21,350 bases of DNA from an uncultured Eubacteriales bacterium (GTDB taxonomy: Bacteria > Bacillota > Clostridia > Oscillospirales > Oscillospiraceae): contig ONTN01000019.1 in NCBI GenBank assembly GCA_900320765.1, positions 1 through 21,350 of the forward strand, given 5' to 3'. The notes under the pieces are model-generated. The model was given only the letters and a program-made list of their open reading frames with translations, did not search any database and was not told the origin of the DNA. Both the position numbers and the translations under genes were made by a program. Shown piece after piece: positions 15,127 to 21,350 of the stretch. Every line of letters starts with the position of its first letter. The first letter of the stretch is position 1.

Positions 15127-15143
15127 TTTGACTTTCTCTGACC
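15127..15143 (-). promoter_or_regulatory. CtsR operator, promoter-downstream copy
   Basis: On the minus strand GGTCAGA-GAA-AGTCAAA, which fits the CtsR heptad pair RGTCAAA-NAN-RGTCAAA with one mismatch. A further AGTCAAA heptad (15121-15127) overlaps its end by one base. It lies just after the -10 box, across the expected start of transcription. Confidence 0.85.
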
Positions 15144-15145
15144 TT

Positions 15146-15172
15146 CTGGCACTATAATATCGCGAGTGCTAA
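15146..15172 (-). promoter_or_regulatory. CIRCE-like element (HrcA), one arm degenerate
   Basis: On the minus strand TTAGCACTC, a 9-nt spacer and TAGTGCCAG. The first arm equals the CIRCE consensus exactly; the second matches GAGTGCTAA at 6 of 9 positions. It overlaps the -10 box of the ctsR promoter, where HrcA would be expected to act. Dual CtsR/HrcA control is known in some Bacillota; here it is a suggestion from sequence. Confidence 0.5.
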
Positions 15173-15182
15173 TTTTTATCAA
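15154..15182 (-). promoter_or_regulatory. Sigma-A promoter of the ctsR-mcsA-clpC operon
   Basis: On the minus strand TTGATA (15177-15182), a 17-nt spacer and TATTAT (15154-15159). It is framed by CtsR boxes on both sides and predicts a start near 15147, about 50 nt before the ctsR ATG. Confidence 0.85.
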
Positions 15183-15190
15183 GGTTCGGT

Positions 15191-15207
15191 TTTGACCTTC
15201 TTTGACC
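15191..15207 (-). promoter_or_regulatory. CtsR operator, promoter-upstream copy
   Basis: On the minus strand GGTCAAA-GAA-GGTCAAA, a perfect CtsR tandem heptad with the canonical 3-nt gap, 8 bp upstream of the -35 box. Confidence 0.92.
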
Positions 15208-15368
15208 TTTAGCGGGAGTGAATTTTGGTTTAGCTTCGTTTTTCTTCGATTTTCTCACTATATCTGATTTTTTCTCGATTTTTTATCATTTGATTTTAAC
15301 AAAACATCTTTGGGAAGGCGAAAAGTGACGAATTTTAGTTAGACACTATTAATTTTTTGCAAAAGGTC
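15208..15368. other. AT-rich spacer between the ctsR control region and the ferredoxin promoter
   Basis: About 160 bases, markedly AT-rich, with several pyrimidine-rich runs (TTCGATTTTCTC, CTCGATTTTTTATC). I see no gene, no strong hairpin and no repeat shared with the rest of the window. Confidence 0.5.
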
Positions 15369-15396
15369 TTGATTTTTGTGTTCCCGGTGTTACAAT
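15369..15396 (+). promoter_or_regulatory. Promoter of the ferredoxin gene
   Basis: TTGATT (15369-15374), a 16-nt spacer and TACAAT (15391-15396) preceded by TGT, which makes an extended -10. The predicted start near 15403 gives a leader of about 47 nt with AGGAGG. Confidence 0.7.
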
Positions 15397-15449
15397 GGCC
15401 TTGTGAAGAGGGAACTCAGCACAATTATTTTTATAGGAGGTACATAATT

Positions 15450-15620
15450 ATGCCGAGAATTATCAGTGACGATTGCCTCAGCTGCGGCTCCTGCGCGGCT
15501 GCTTGCCCCTGCAGCGCCATAGACATGGGTGATGAGCACTACATGGTAGATCCCGATCTCTGCGTCGATTGCGGCGCTTGCGAAGAGGCCTGCCCCGTAG
15601 GAGCCATCTCCGAGGCGTAA
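15450..15620 (+). CDS. 2[4Fe-4S] ferredoxin
   Basis: 56 residues, the standard size of clostridial ferredoxin. Two complete cluster motifs are visible: CLSCGSCAAACPC (from residue 9) and CVDCGACEEACPV, each CxxCxxCxxxCP. It is a small cytoplasmic electron carrier, here the likely partner of enzymes such as the pyruvate:ferredoxin oxidoreductase encoded at the end of the window, although the two are not in one operon. The start at 15450 is supported by AGGAGG 9 nt upstream and by the match MPRIISDDCLSCG; the frame is open further upstream but that part is non-coding. It stands alone between its own promoter and a strong terminator, a layout that suits a highly expressed gene. Confidence 0.95.
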   Translation: MPRIISDDCLSCGSCAAACPCSAIDMGDEHYMVDPDLCVDCGACEEACPVGAISEA

Positions 15621-15634
15621 TCAAATCAAAATAA

Positions 15635-15669
15635 AAATATCCCCCGCCAGGAGGCGGGGGATATTTTTT
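15635..15669 (+). terminator. Terminator of the ferredoxin gene
   Basis: A perfect 14-bp stem (15635-15648 with 15653-15666) with loop AGGA, followed by a T-rich tail that starts within the right arm. It ends 15 nt after the stop codon begins its spacer and is symmetrical enough (A-rich left flank) to work on the minus strand as well. Confidence 0.92.
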
Positions 15670-15671
15670 AG

Positions 15672-15699
15672 TTGCGATAGCCTGCCGATTTGGTATAAT
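15672..15699 (+). promoter_or_regulatory. Promoter of trmN6-rsmI
   Basis: TTGCGA (15672-15677), a 16-nt spacer and the perfect -10 TATAAT (15694-15699), preceded by TGG as an extended -10. The GGAGG ribosome site of the first gene follows at 15715. Confidence 0.72.
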
Positions 15700-15726
15700 A
15701 TAGGAAAAACGAGGGGAGGCGGGAGA

Positions 15727-16443
15727 GTGAACAGTTTAGAGCTATGGCCCGGCGGGCCTAAACTGTATGAATCGCGGGCGGCTCAGCCCCTCTCTACTGA
15801 CAGCGTGCTGCTGGCGGACTTCGCGCGTCCCTCCGCCTGCGCCTCCGGCCTCGATATGGGCAGCGGAAGCGGGGTGCTCTCCGTTCTTCTGATGCATCGC
15901 CTCCCGTCGCTGAGGATGTCGCTCTGCGAAATTGACCCCGAGGCGGCTGAGCTCAGCCGCGAGAATTTAGACCTGAACGGCTTTTCCGCCCGAGCCACCG
16001 TATTTGCCGAGGATCTGCGCGGGCTTCGCGAGTCGAAAGTCGGCCGCTTTGATTTTATCATAACGAATCCGCCCTACTTCCCGCTTACAGGCGGACGCAG
16101 CCCGAGCGCCGAGCGCGATATGCGCCGGGTCGAGGTAAACTGCTCCCTTCCAGAGCTTGCCGCCTCCGCCGCCGCTCTTTTGGGGCAGAGCGGACGCTTT
16201 TATATCGTCTATCCGGCCTCCCGAATGGCGGAGCTTATCTGCCGCCTCTCCGAGGCAAGGCTTGAGCCGAAGAGATTACGTCTCGTTCAGGCGAGAGCGG
16301 ACGCAGCCCCGTCTCTCGTCCTCGTCGAGGCGGCGAAGCTCGGCAAGCCCGGCCTTGTCGCCGAGCCGACCCTGATTCTGAAAAACGCGGACGGTACAGA
16401 TACCGAAGAGACGAAAAAAATATATCACTGGGAGACAAAATAA
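15727..16443 (+). CDS. trmN6: TrmN6-like tRNA (adenine-N6)-methyltransferase (YabB family)
   Basis: 238 residues, SAM-dependent class I methyltransferase. Visible: the SAM-binding motif LDMGSGSGVLSVLL (42-55), the acidic ribose-binding end of strand 2 at E69/D70, and the catalytic NPPYF (114-118) typical of enzymes that methylate the exocyclic amine of adenine. The N-terminal LELWPGGPKLYESRAAQPLSTDSVLLADF is characteristic of the YabB/TrmN6 group, whose E. coli member modifies A37 of tRNA1-Val. GTG 15727 is the start: GGAGG lies 7 nt upstream. The stop codon overlaps the next ATG by one base (TAATG), so translation is coupled to rsmI. In B. subtilis yabB is likewise near yabC (rsmI). The exact tRNA substrate cannot be told from sequence. 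Confidence 0.85.
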   Translation: MNSLELWPGGPKLYESRAAQPLSTDSVLLADFARPSACASGLDMGSGSGVLSVLLMHRLPSLRMSLCEIDPEAAELSRENLDLNGFSARATVFAEDLRGLRESKVGRFDFIITNPPYFPLTGGRSPSAERDMRRVEVNCSLPELAASAAALLGQSGRFYIVYPASRMAELICRLSEARLEPKRLRLVQARADAAPSLVLVEAAKLGKPGLVAEPTLILKNADGTDTEETKKIYHWETK

Positions 16444-17276
16444 TGGCAGGAACTCTTTATCTCGTGGGCACGCCCATTGGAAACCTCGGTGATCTCTCCC
16501 CCAGAGCAGCCGAGACTCTCGCATCCGTCGACTTTATCGCCGCTGAGGATACGAGGGTAAGTCTGAAGCTTCTAAATCACTTCGGGATAAAAAAGCCGCT
16601 CGTCAGCTATTACGAGCATAACAAGGGCGAGAGCGGAGCGCGGCTGATTGAGCGGCTGCTCGCCGGCGAGAGCTGCGCACTCGTGACAGACGCCGGTATG
16701 CCCGCGATATCTGACCCGGGCGAAGATATAGTAAGGCTCTGCGCCGAAAACGGAGTACCAGTCAGCGTTATCCCCGGCCCCTGCGCCGCCCCCTCAGCAC
16801 TTGCCGTCTCCGGACTTCCGACGGGGCGCTTCACCTTTGAGGGCTTTCTCCCGGTCGGGAACAAGGAGAGGCGCGAACAGCTGCAGAGCCTCTCCGGTGA
16901 AAAGCGGACGATGATCTTCTACGAAGCGCCGCACAAACTGAGAAAGACCCTCTCCGACCTCTGTGATTCCTTCGGCGCCGACAGGCGAATTTCCCTCGTT
17001 CGCGAGCTAACGAAGATACATGAGGAGGTAATCCGCGTTAGCCTCGGCGAGGCCGCGCTCTTGTACTCTGAGGCCGAGCCCAGAGGCGAGTTCGTCCTCG
17101 TGGTAGAGGGCGCGAAGGAGGACAGCGCCCCCGAGATAAGCCTCGACGAAGCCGTCGGTTTAGTACTCGCGGAAACTGAAAAGGGCGTTCCCCTCAAGCT
17201 CGCCGCGAAGGAGATATCCGCCCGCTGCGGTATTGCAAAAAGCGTTCTGTATAACGAAGCAGTAAAGCGAAGATAA
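16443..17276 (+). CDS. rsmI: 16S rRNA (cytidine-1402-2'-O)-methyltransferase
   Basis: 277 residues, tetrapyrrole-methylase fold. It 2'-O-methylates C1402 of 16S rRNA in the decoding centre with SAM. Motifs: LYLVGTPIGNLGDLSPRA (5-22), AAEDTRVS (33-40), SYYEHNKGE, the glycine-rich VTDAGMPAISDPG (81-93), and PGPCAAPSALAVSGLP. The C-terminal part (about 230-277) contains the small helical extension usual in RsmI, ending in AKEISARCGIAKSVLYNEAVK. The start ATG overlaps the trmN6 stop codon by one base. The gene is followed by repeat copy D, whose first hairpin with CTTTT can terminate the transcript. Confidence 0.95.
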   Translation: MAGTLYLVGTPIGNLGDLSPRAAETLASVDFIAAEDTRVSLKLLNHFGIKKPLVSYYEHNKGESGARLIERLLAGESCALVTDAGMPAISDPGEDIVRLCAENGVPVSVIPGPCAAPSALAVSGLPTGRFTFEGFLPVGNKERREQLQSLSGEKRTMIFYEAPHKLRKTLSDLCDSFGADRRISLVRELTKIHEEVIRVSLGEAALLYSEAEPRGEFVLVVEGAKEDSAPEISLDEAVGLVLAETEKGVPLKLAAKEISARCGIAKSVLYNEAVKRR

Positions 17277-17287
17277 TAAACGGTAAA

Positions 17288-17377
17288 ACCTCATCCGTCT
17301 CGGCTTCGCCGAGCCACCTTCCCCGAAGGGGAAGGCTTTTAGATGAGTCCGCCGAAGGCGGGCATGACTGATGAGGT
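17288..17377. repeat. Dispersed inverted-repeat element, copy D (variant)
   Basis: Arm ACCTCATC (17288-17295), hairpin CTCGGC-TTC-GCCGAG, hairpin CCTTCCCC-GAA-GGGGAAGG (17317-17335), then AGATGAGTCCGCC-GAA-GGCGGGC instead of the usual second CTTCCCC hairpin, and arm GATGAGGT (17370-17377). The same AGATGAGTCCGC module follows the right half-element of the LRR cassette (about 11574-11585). Confidence 0.78.
17317..17340 (+). terminator. Terminator of rsmI, formed by repeat copy D
   Basis: An 8-bp CCTTCCCC/GGGGAAGG stem with a GAA loop followed by CTTTT, about 40 nt after the stop codon. Confidence 0.5.
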
Positions 17378-17380
17378 CGC

Positions 17381-17413
17381 AAAAAATCTCCCCGACTTAT
17401 CGTCGGGGAGATT
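17381..17413 (-). terminator. Terminator of the 17417-19264 surface-protein gene
   Basis: On the minus strand a perfect 12-bp stem AATCTCCCCGAC/GTCGGGGAGATT with a 5-nt loop is followed by TTTTGC, 3 nt after the stop codon. A near-copy lies at 19382-19412 behind the pyruvate:ferredoxin oxidoreductase gene. Confidence 0.88.
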
Positions 17414-17416
17414 CTA

Positions 17417-19264
17417 TTACTCCTTTTTGCTCTTAAGCGCGAACACAAGTATAAGTCCGCAGGCAGCAAATGCAGCAACCGCTATCCAAAGAGCCGTGAG
17501 CTTATTATCTCCGGTGTCGGGGATATCGTCAAGAGCAGTTTCTTCATCGTCTATCGTTTCTTCCTCAGCAGGTTCCTCGGCAGGCTCCTCTGCCGGTTCC
17601 TCGGCAGGCTCCTCAGTCGGCTCCTCTGCCGGTTCCTCAGCGGGCTCCTCGGCGGGCTCCTCGGCGGGCTCCTCGGCGGGTTCCTCGGTGGGTTCCTCGG
17701 TGGGTTCCTCGGCAGGCTCCTCGGTCGGTTCCTCTACAGGGTCAGGGGTAGGATCGACCGGCGCCGGAGGAGGCGGCGGAGCTATCACAGTAGAAACAGT
17801 AATCGTAGCCGAGGCGCTTTTTCCGCTATTGGGATCGGTAGCCGTTATTGTGACCTCTCCGTCGCTGACAGCCTTGGCCGTTATCGTAACAGGCTCTGCG
17901 CTCTCTTCTCCTTCGTCCGTTCCGCTGCCGCTTCCTGCGCTGTTCTTGGTAAGAGCGGAAAGCTCCACTTTGCCCTCGCCCTCCTGCGTCCATTCTATTT
18001 TTCCGAGCTCGGCGTCAGCCGGCTCAAACGAGAGCGTAAGCACGGTCTCGCCGGGCTCTGAATTAGTGTATATCGTATCCCGGTCGGCGGTCAGCGTAAG
18101 AGAATCCGCAAGGACGACCGGATCGCCGAAGGTATATTTTCCGTTTTCATCCAAATCGACGCAGATCTTTTCGGGATCGGCTCTAAAAGGATAAGCTGTG
18201 TAATCCTTCGCGGGATCGACAAAAACGCCGTTATGGATAACGGGCTTAATGGACGTGGGATATTCCTCGTCAGTATAAATCGCCTTTGCAGGAGTTGTTC
18301 CGGCTTTGCCTATGAAGGTGCCGTTATTTACAGTAACGGATACCACGCTCTCCTGCTCCTCGGAGTGGCGGTTTACGTTGGATATACCGAGCGCGGCCGC
18401 TCCCTCGAAGGTGCCGCCGTTAATAATGACCTCGCATGGTTTACTGTAATATGATGAGATATAAAGTCCGGCTCCTCCGCAGGCGGTAAACGGGCAGCCG
18501 CCTCTGTATTTGCCGGAATAGACCGACTCCGTGCCGCGGACGGTTACGCCTTCGTTTATTGTAAGCTTGCTTCCGCAAATGTCTATTCCTGTTCTGCCCT
18601 CAATAACAAGGCTGCCGGACAGTGTGACTTCAGCGCCGTCGTAGATCGTCAGGGCAGTACCGTCGTATCCCGAGCTGCTGCCTGATGATCCCGTCCATTT
18701 TATGCTTCCTCCGGTAAAATCGGCCGTCGTGCCTATGCCGACGACTTGAACCGCGTTCGATAAATATGAGCTTGAAGTCAAAATATCGCCGGCACATTCA
18801 AAATGTGCTTTACCGGAAACAAAAATCGAAGACCCGCCGGTTTTTTCAATGCTCACACCCTTCTTGATAATAAAGCCTGCGTTTTCTCCGGAAGCGGTAA
18901 ATCCCCCCGTGCTGCACAACTTTCCGCCCTCAGTTACCGAGCTTGTAATTATAAGATCGCCGTTTGAAATTTCGATAGTTATATCTCCGCTCAGCGTTTT
19001 CCCGCGCAAATCTAAAGTAACGGCTCTCCCGTCAGACAGCTCAACTCTGGCGTCATAGCCTCCATGATATTCCGCGTCATCAAGAAGCTCGACTGTCTGT
19101 CCATCCTGTGCGGCGTCCATCGCCGCCTTAAAGTTGGAGAAGGTGGCTTCCGTCTCCTTGATCCTGAACGCATCTCCATCAGCGCTCGCGCTGAATATGA
19201 GAACGCCCGCGCAGAGGGTAACCGCTATAAAAAGCGCGAAGACCCTGCGTGTAATAGTTTTCAT
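17417..19264 (-). CDS. Secreted beta-helix-like surface protein with EEP repeats and sortase-type anchor
   Basis: 615 residues. Signal peptide at 1-28 (RRVFALFIAVTLCAGVLIFSASA). Residues about 30-370 are rich in short beta-strands with repeated N-G-T-F/G-G-T-F turns (VIINGGTFEGAAA, VTVNNGTFIGKAG, KPVIHNGVFVD), the pattern of right-handed beta-helix proteins. Residues about 390-505 look Ig-like (LTADRDTIYTNSEPGETVLTLSF ... SGKSASATITVS, close to bacterial Ig group 2). Next is a Pro-rich hinge and a stalk of about 15 tetrapeptides EEPA/EEPT (510-568), then IPDTG (581-585), a hydrophobic helix and KSKKE: a variant LPxTG cell-wall sorting signal. GGAGGTG stands before the ATG. Role: a wall-attached protein, perhaps binding glycans or hosts; no catalytic residues are evident. 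It has its own promoter and terminator. Confidence 0.85.
   Translation of the reverse strand: MKTITRRVFALFIAVTLCAGVLIFSASADGDAFRIKETEATFSNFKAAMDAAQDGQTVELLDDAEYHGGYDARVELSDGRAVTLDLRGKTLSGDITIEISNGDLIITSSVTEGGKLCSTGGFTASGENAGFIIKKGVSIEKTGGSSIFVSGKAHFECAGDILTSSSYLSNAVQVVGIGTTADFTGGSIKWTGSSGSSSGYDGTALTIYDGAEVTLSGSLVIEGRTGIDICGSKLTINEGVTVRGTESVYSGKYRGGCPFTACGGAGLYISSYYSKPCEVIINGGTFEGAAALGISNVNRHSEEQESVVSVTVNNGTFIGKAGTTPAKAIYTDEEYPTSIKPVIHNGVFVDPAKDYTAYPFRADPEKICVDLDENGKYTFGDPVVLADSLTLTADRDTIYTNSEPGETVLTLSFEPADAELGKIEWTQEGEGKVELSALTKNSAGSGSGTDEGEESAEPVTITAKAVSDGEVTITATDPNSGKSASATITVSTVIAPPPPPAPVDPTPDPVEEPTEEPAEEPTEEPTEEPAEEPAEEPAEEPAEEPAEEPTEEPAEEPAEEPAEEPAEEETIDDEETALDDIPDTGDNKLTALWIAVAAFAACGLILVFALKSKKE
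17561..17737 (-). repeat. 12-bp tandem repeat coding for the EEPA/EEPT stalk
   Basis: About 14-15 in-frame copies of a 12-bp unit reading E-E-P-A or E-E-P-T on the minus strand. The copies differ at the third codon positions and at the A/T residue. The length is likely to vary between strains. Confidence 0.9.
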
Positions 19265-19312
19265 CCCTGCACCTCCATTAAGCAGCTAAGTGCCTTTATC
19301 AAATGTTCCACT

Positions 19313-19342
19313 ATTATATACTTTTCAATTATTGAATGTCAA
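19313..19342 (-). promoter_or_regulatory. Strong promoter of the surface-protein gene with a palindrome in its spacer
   Basis: On the minus strand TTGACA (19337-19342), an 18-nt spacer and TATAAT (19313-19318), both perfect. The spacer contains the 13-bp palindrome TTCAAT-A-ATTGAA (19324-19336), a possible operator. The start of transcription would lie about 40 nt before the ATG at 19264. Confidence 0.85.
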
Positions 19343-19381
19343 GTCCTGTCCGGGTATTACCAAAAACAGAGTGTATTGGCA

Positions 19382-19412
19382 AAAAAGCTCCCCGGCTTAT
19401 CGTCGGGGAGCT
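19382..19412 (-). terminator. Terminator of the pyruvate:ferredoxin oxidoreductase gene
   Basis: On the minus strand an 11-bp stem AGCTCCCCGAC / GCCGGGGAGCT (one mismatch) with a 5-nt loop is followed by TTTTTTGCC, 22 nt after the stop codon. It is almost the same sequence as the terminator at 17381-17413. Confidence 0.85.
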
Positions 19413-19433
19413 TCGTTATGCGTTTTCTCGGGA

Positions 19434-21350
19434 TTACTCGTTGTAGAGGGAGACGAGCTTCTTCAGGTGCTCGTAACGCTCCTTCGCGGTATCCTCGTTC
19501 TTCTGGAAGAGGACGGCGGCGCGATCCGGGAACTCACGGGTCAGTCTGGAGTAGCGGGCCTCGTTCATCAGGAACTCCTGATAGCCGCCTGCGGGCTCCT
19601 TGGAGTCGAGGGAGAACTTCTTGCCTGCGGGAGCGGCGGGGTTGAAGCGGAAGTTGTTCCAATAGCCGCACTCGACAGCCTTCTTCATTTCCTTCTGGCA
19701 GTTTATCATGCCGCCCTTGATGGAGTGCATCTCGCAGGGGGCGTAGCCGATGATGAGGGAGGGTCCGGGATAGGCCTCGGCCTCCTGGATGGCCTTGATG
19801 GTCTGAGCGGGGTTGGCGCCCATGGCGACCTGAGCGACGTAGATGTAGCCGTAGCTCATGGCGATCTCGGCGAGGCTCTTCTTCTTGATCTCCTTGCCGG
19901 CAGCCGCAAACTGAGCGACCTGGCCGATGTTGGAGGCCTTGGAGGCCTGTCCGCCGGTGTTGGAATAAACCTCTGTGTCGAATACGAAGACGTTTACGTC
20001 GTTGCCGGAGGCGAGGACGTGGTCGACGCCGCCGAAGCCGATATCGTAAGCCCATCCGTCGCCGCCGAAGATCCAAACGGACTTCTTGGTGAGGTATTCC
20101 TTCTTCGCAAGGACTTCCTTCGCCTTGTCGGAGCCGTTAGCTTCAAGCTCGGCTACAAGGGCGGCGGTAGCGGCCTTGTTCTTCTCGCCGTCGGCCTTCG
20201 TCTCTTTCCAGAGGGCGATGGCGGCCTTGAGAGCGTCGGAGGCGCAGTCGCAGGCGGCTATCTCGTCGAGAAGCTGCTCGAGGCTGTTGCGGATGGCGTT
20301 CTGGCCGAGGTACATGCCGAGGCCGTGCTCGGCGTTATCCTCGAATAGGGAGTTGGACCATGCGGGGCCGTGGCCGTCCTTATTGACGGTGTAGGGGCTC
20401 GTCGCGGCCGGGCCGCCCCAGATGGAGGAGCATCCGGTGGCGTTGGAGATATACATCCTGTCGCCGAAGAGCTGGGTGACAAGTCTCGCGTAGCTGGTCT
20501 CGGCGCAGCCGGCGCAGGAGCCGGAGAACTCGAGGAGGGGCTTGCGGAACTGGCTGCCCTTAACGGTGCCGTCGATCATATCTTCCTTCTCGGCGACCTT
20601 GGCTACACAGTAATCGAAGACCTGCTGCTGTGTGGCCTCGTCCTCCTGCGGCACCATGGTGAGAGCGCCGGTCGGGCACTGGCCGATGCAGACGCCGCAG
20701 CCCATGCAGTCGAGCGGGGAAACGGCCATAGTGTAGGTGTAAACGCCCTTGCCCTTGCCGGCCTTGATGGGGATGAGCCTTGCGGACTCGGGAGCGGCAG
20801 CGGCCTCAGCCTCGGTGAGAGCGAAGGGACGGATGGTGGCGTGCGGGCAGACGTAAGCGCAGTTGTTGCACTGGATGCACTTCGTCTCGTCCCAATGAGG
20901 AACGGAAACGGCGACGCCGCGCTTCTCATAGGCGGAAGCGCCCTGCTCGAACTGACCGTCCACGTGATCGAGGAAGGCGGATACGGGGAGGGAATCTCCG
21001 TCCATCTTGCCCACGGGCTCCATAATGTTGCGGACCTGCTTTACGAGAGCGGCGCGGCCCTCAAGAGCGGGAGCCTCGGAAGTATCGACAGCCTCAGCCC
21101 AGTCTGCGGGGATCTCAACCTTGCGGAATGCGGTGGCGCCGGCGTCGATAGCCTTGTGGTTCATATCGACGACGTCCTGGCCCTTCTTCATGTAGGACTT
21201 CGTGGCGGCGTCCTTCATATAGCGGATGGCGTCCTCCTGCGGGAGCACCTTGGCGAGGGTGAAGAATGCGGACTGAAGAATGGTGTTGGTACGCTTGCCC
21301 ATACCGACCTGAAGAGCGAGGTCGATGGCGTTTATCGTGTAGAGCTGAAT
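19434..21350 (-). CDS. nifJ: Pyruvate:ferredoxin (flavodoxin) oxidoreductase, C-terminal part (partial)
   Basis: The frame is open to the right edge of the window, so the N-terminal part (about half of a protein of roughly 1,180 residues) is outside; about 638 residues are visible. The enzyme oxidises pyruvate with CoA to acetyl-CoA and CO2 and reduces ferredoxin, the core of fermentative metabolism in anaerobes. Seen in order: the end of the gamma-like domain (LGKRTN-type MGKRTNTILQSAFF), a ferredoxin insert with CIQCNNCAYVCPH (20846-20879) and CMGCGVCIGQCP (20676-20708), the cysteines around SGSCAGCAETSY, and the thiamine-diphosphate domain with GGDGWAYDIGFGG (about 20030-20070) and EVYSNTGGQASKAS. 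The C-terminal FRFNPAA...FSLDSKEP block is also typical. The stop codon is followed by a strong terminator. The ferredoxin at 15450 is a plausible electron acceptor. Confidence 0.96.
   Translation of the reverse strand: MQLYTINAIDLALQVGMGKRTNTILQSAFFTLAKVLPQEDAIRYMKDAATKSYMKKGQDVVDMNHKAIDAGATAFRKVEIPADWAEAVDTSEAPALEGRAALVKQVRNIMEPVGKMDGDSLPVSAFLDHVDGQFEQGASAYEKRGVAVSVPHWDETKCIQCNNCAYVCPHATIRPFALTEAEAAAAPESARLIPIKAGKGKGVYTYTMAVSPLDCMGCGVCIGQCPTGALTMVPQEDEATQQQVFDYCVAKVAEKEDMIDGTVKGSQFRKPLLEFSGSCAGCAETSYARLVTQLFGDRMYISNATGCSSIWGGPAATSPYTVNKDGHGPAWSNSLFEDNAEHGLGMYLGQNAIRNSLEQLLDEIAACDCASDALKAAIALWKETKADGEKNKAATAALVAELEANGSDKAKEVLAKKEYLTKKSVWIFGGDGWAYDIGFGGVDHVLASGNDVNVFVFDTEVYSNTGGQASKASNIGQVAQFAAAGKEIKKKSLAEIAMSYGYIYVAQVAMGANPAQTIKAIQEAEAYPGPSLIIGYAPCEMHSIKGGMINCQKEMKKAVECGYWNNFRFNPAAPAGKKFSLDSKEPAGGYQEFLMNEARYSRLTREFPDRAAVLFQKNEDTAKERYEHLKKLVSLYNE

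Noticed and set aside
17561..17737. CRISPR array
   Set aside because: The repeat is a 12-bp in-frame coding repeat without spacers, and no cas genes are in the window.
17343..18194. Plus-strand open frame with many GSSAGSSAGSSV repeats
   Set aside because: It is only the reverse complement of the EEPA/EEPT repeat; the minus-strand frame has signal peptide, sorting motif, ribosome site, promoter and terminator.

Overview
The window looks like chromosomal DNA from an anaerobic, probably spore-forming, GC-rich member of the Clostridia (Bacillota; an Oscillospirales-type gut bacterium would fit). The reasons are the C-terminus of the sporulation regulator SpoVT, a CtsR-McsA-ClpC heat-shock operon with CtsR boxes, a bacterial 2[4Fe-4S] ferredoxin, a pyruvate:ferredoxin oxidoreductase, and strong GGAGG-type ribosome binding sites. 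The assignment is an inference from gene content; there is no rRNA or tRNA gene here to confirm it.

Layout. 1-259 is the end of spoVT (+), which shares a terminator with a convergent gene, 287-2890 (-). That gene is a TetM/EF-G-like GTPase fused to a complete YacP/Rae1 (NYN) nuclease domain. Upstream of it on the same strand is a membrane-anchored protein of unknown function (2947-3609). A divergent intergenic region, with promoters both ways and a long structured leader, precedes a uridine phosphorylase gene (3900-4658, +). The minus-strand operon murI-ywiB-argS (7937 down to 4929) follows. From 8204 three plus-strand genes encode a small conserved protein, an XpaC-like membrane protein with two winged-helix modules, and an AT-richer BspA-type leucine-rich-repeat surface protein. 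Then comes the minus-strand ctsR-mcsA-clpC operon (15096 down to 11702), which lacks mcsB. Further plus-strand genes are a ferredoxin (15450-15620) and the trmN6-rsmI pair (15727-17276). The window closes with two minus-strand genes: a sortase-type surface protein (17417-19264) and the C-terminal part of pyruvate:ferredoxin oxidoreductase (19434 to the window end).

Between genes lies a dispersed family of inverted-repeat elements built from a CCTTCCCC/GGGGAAGG hairpin plus a GATGAGGT arm. Copies or half-copies occur at 4740-4899, 7984-8095, 10068-10124, 11519-11575, 11605-11655 and 17288-17377. The LRR gene sits exactly between two half-elements that carry a perfect 16-bp inverted repeat, as if it were cargo of such an element.

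The points most worth following are the translational GTPase-nuclease fusion (possibly a one-polypeptide ribosome-clearing and A-site mRNA-cutting factor), the gene cassette inside the repeat element, and the reduced McsA/no-McsB stress operon with its dense CtsR and possible HrcA control region.
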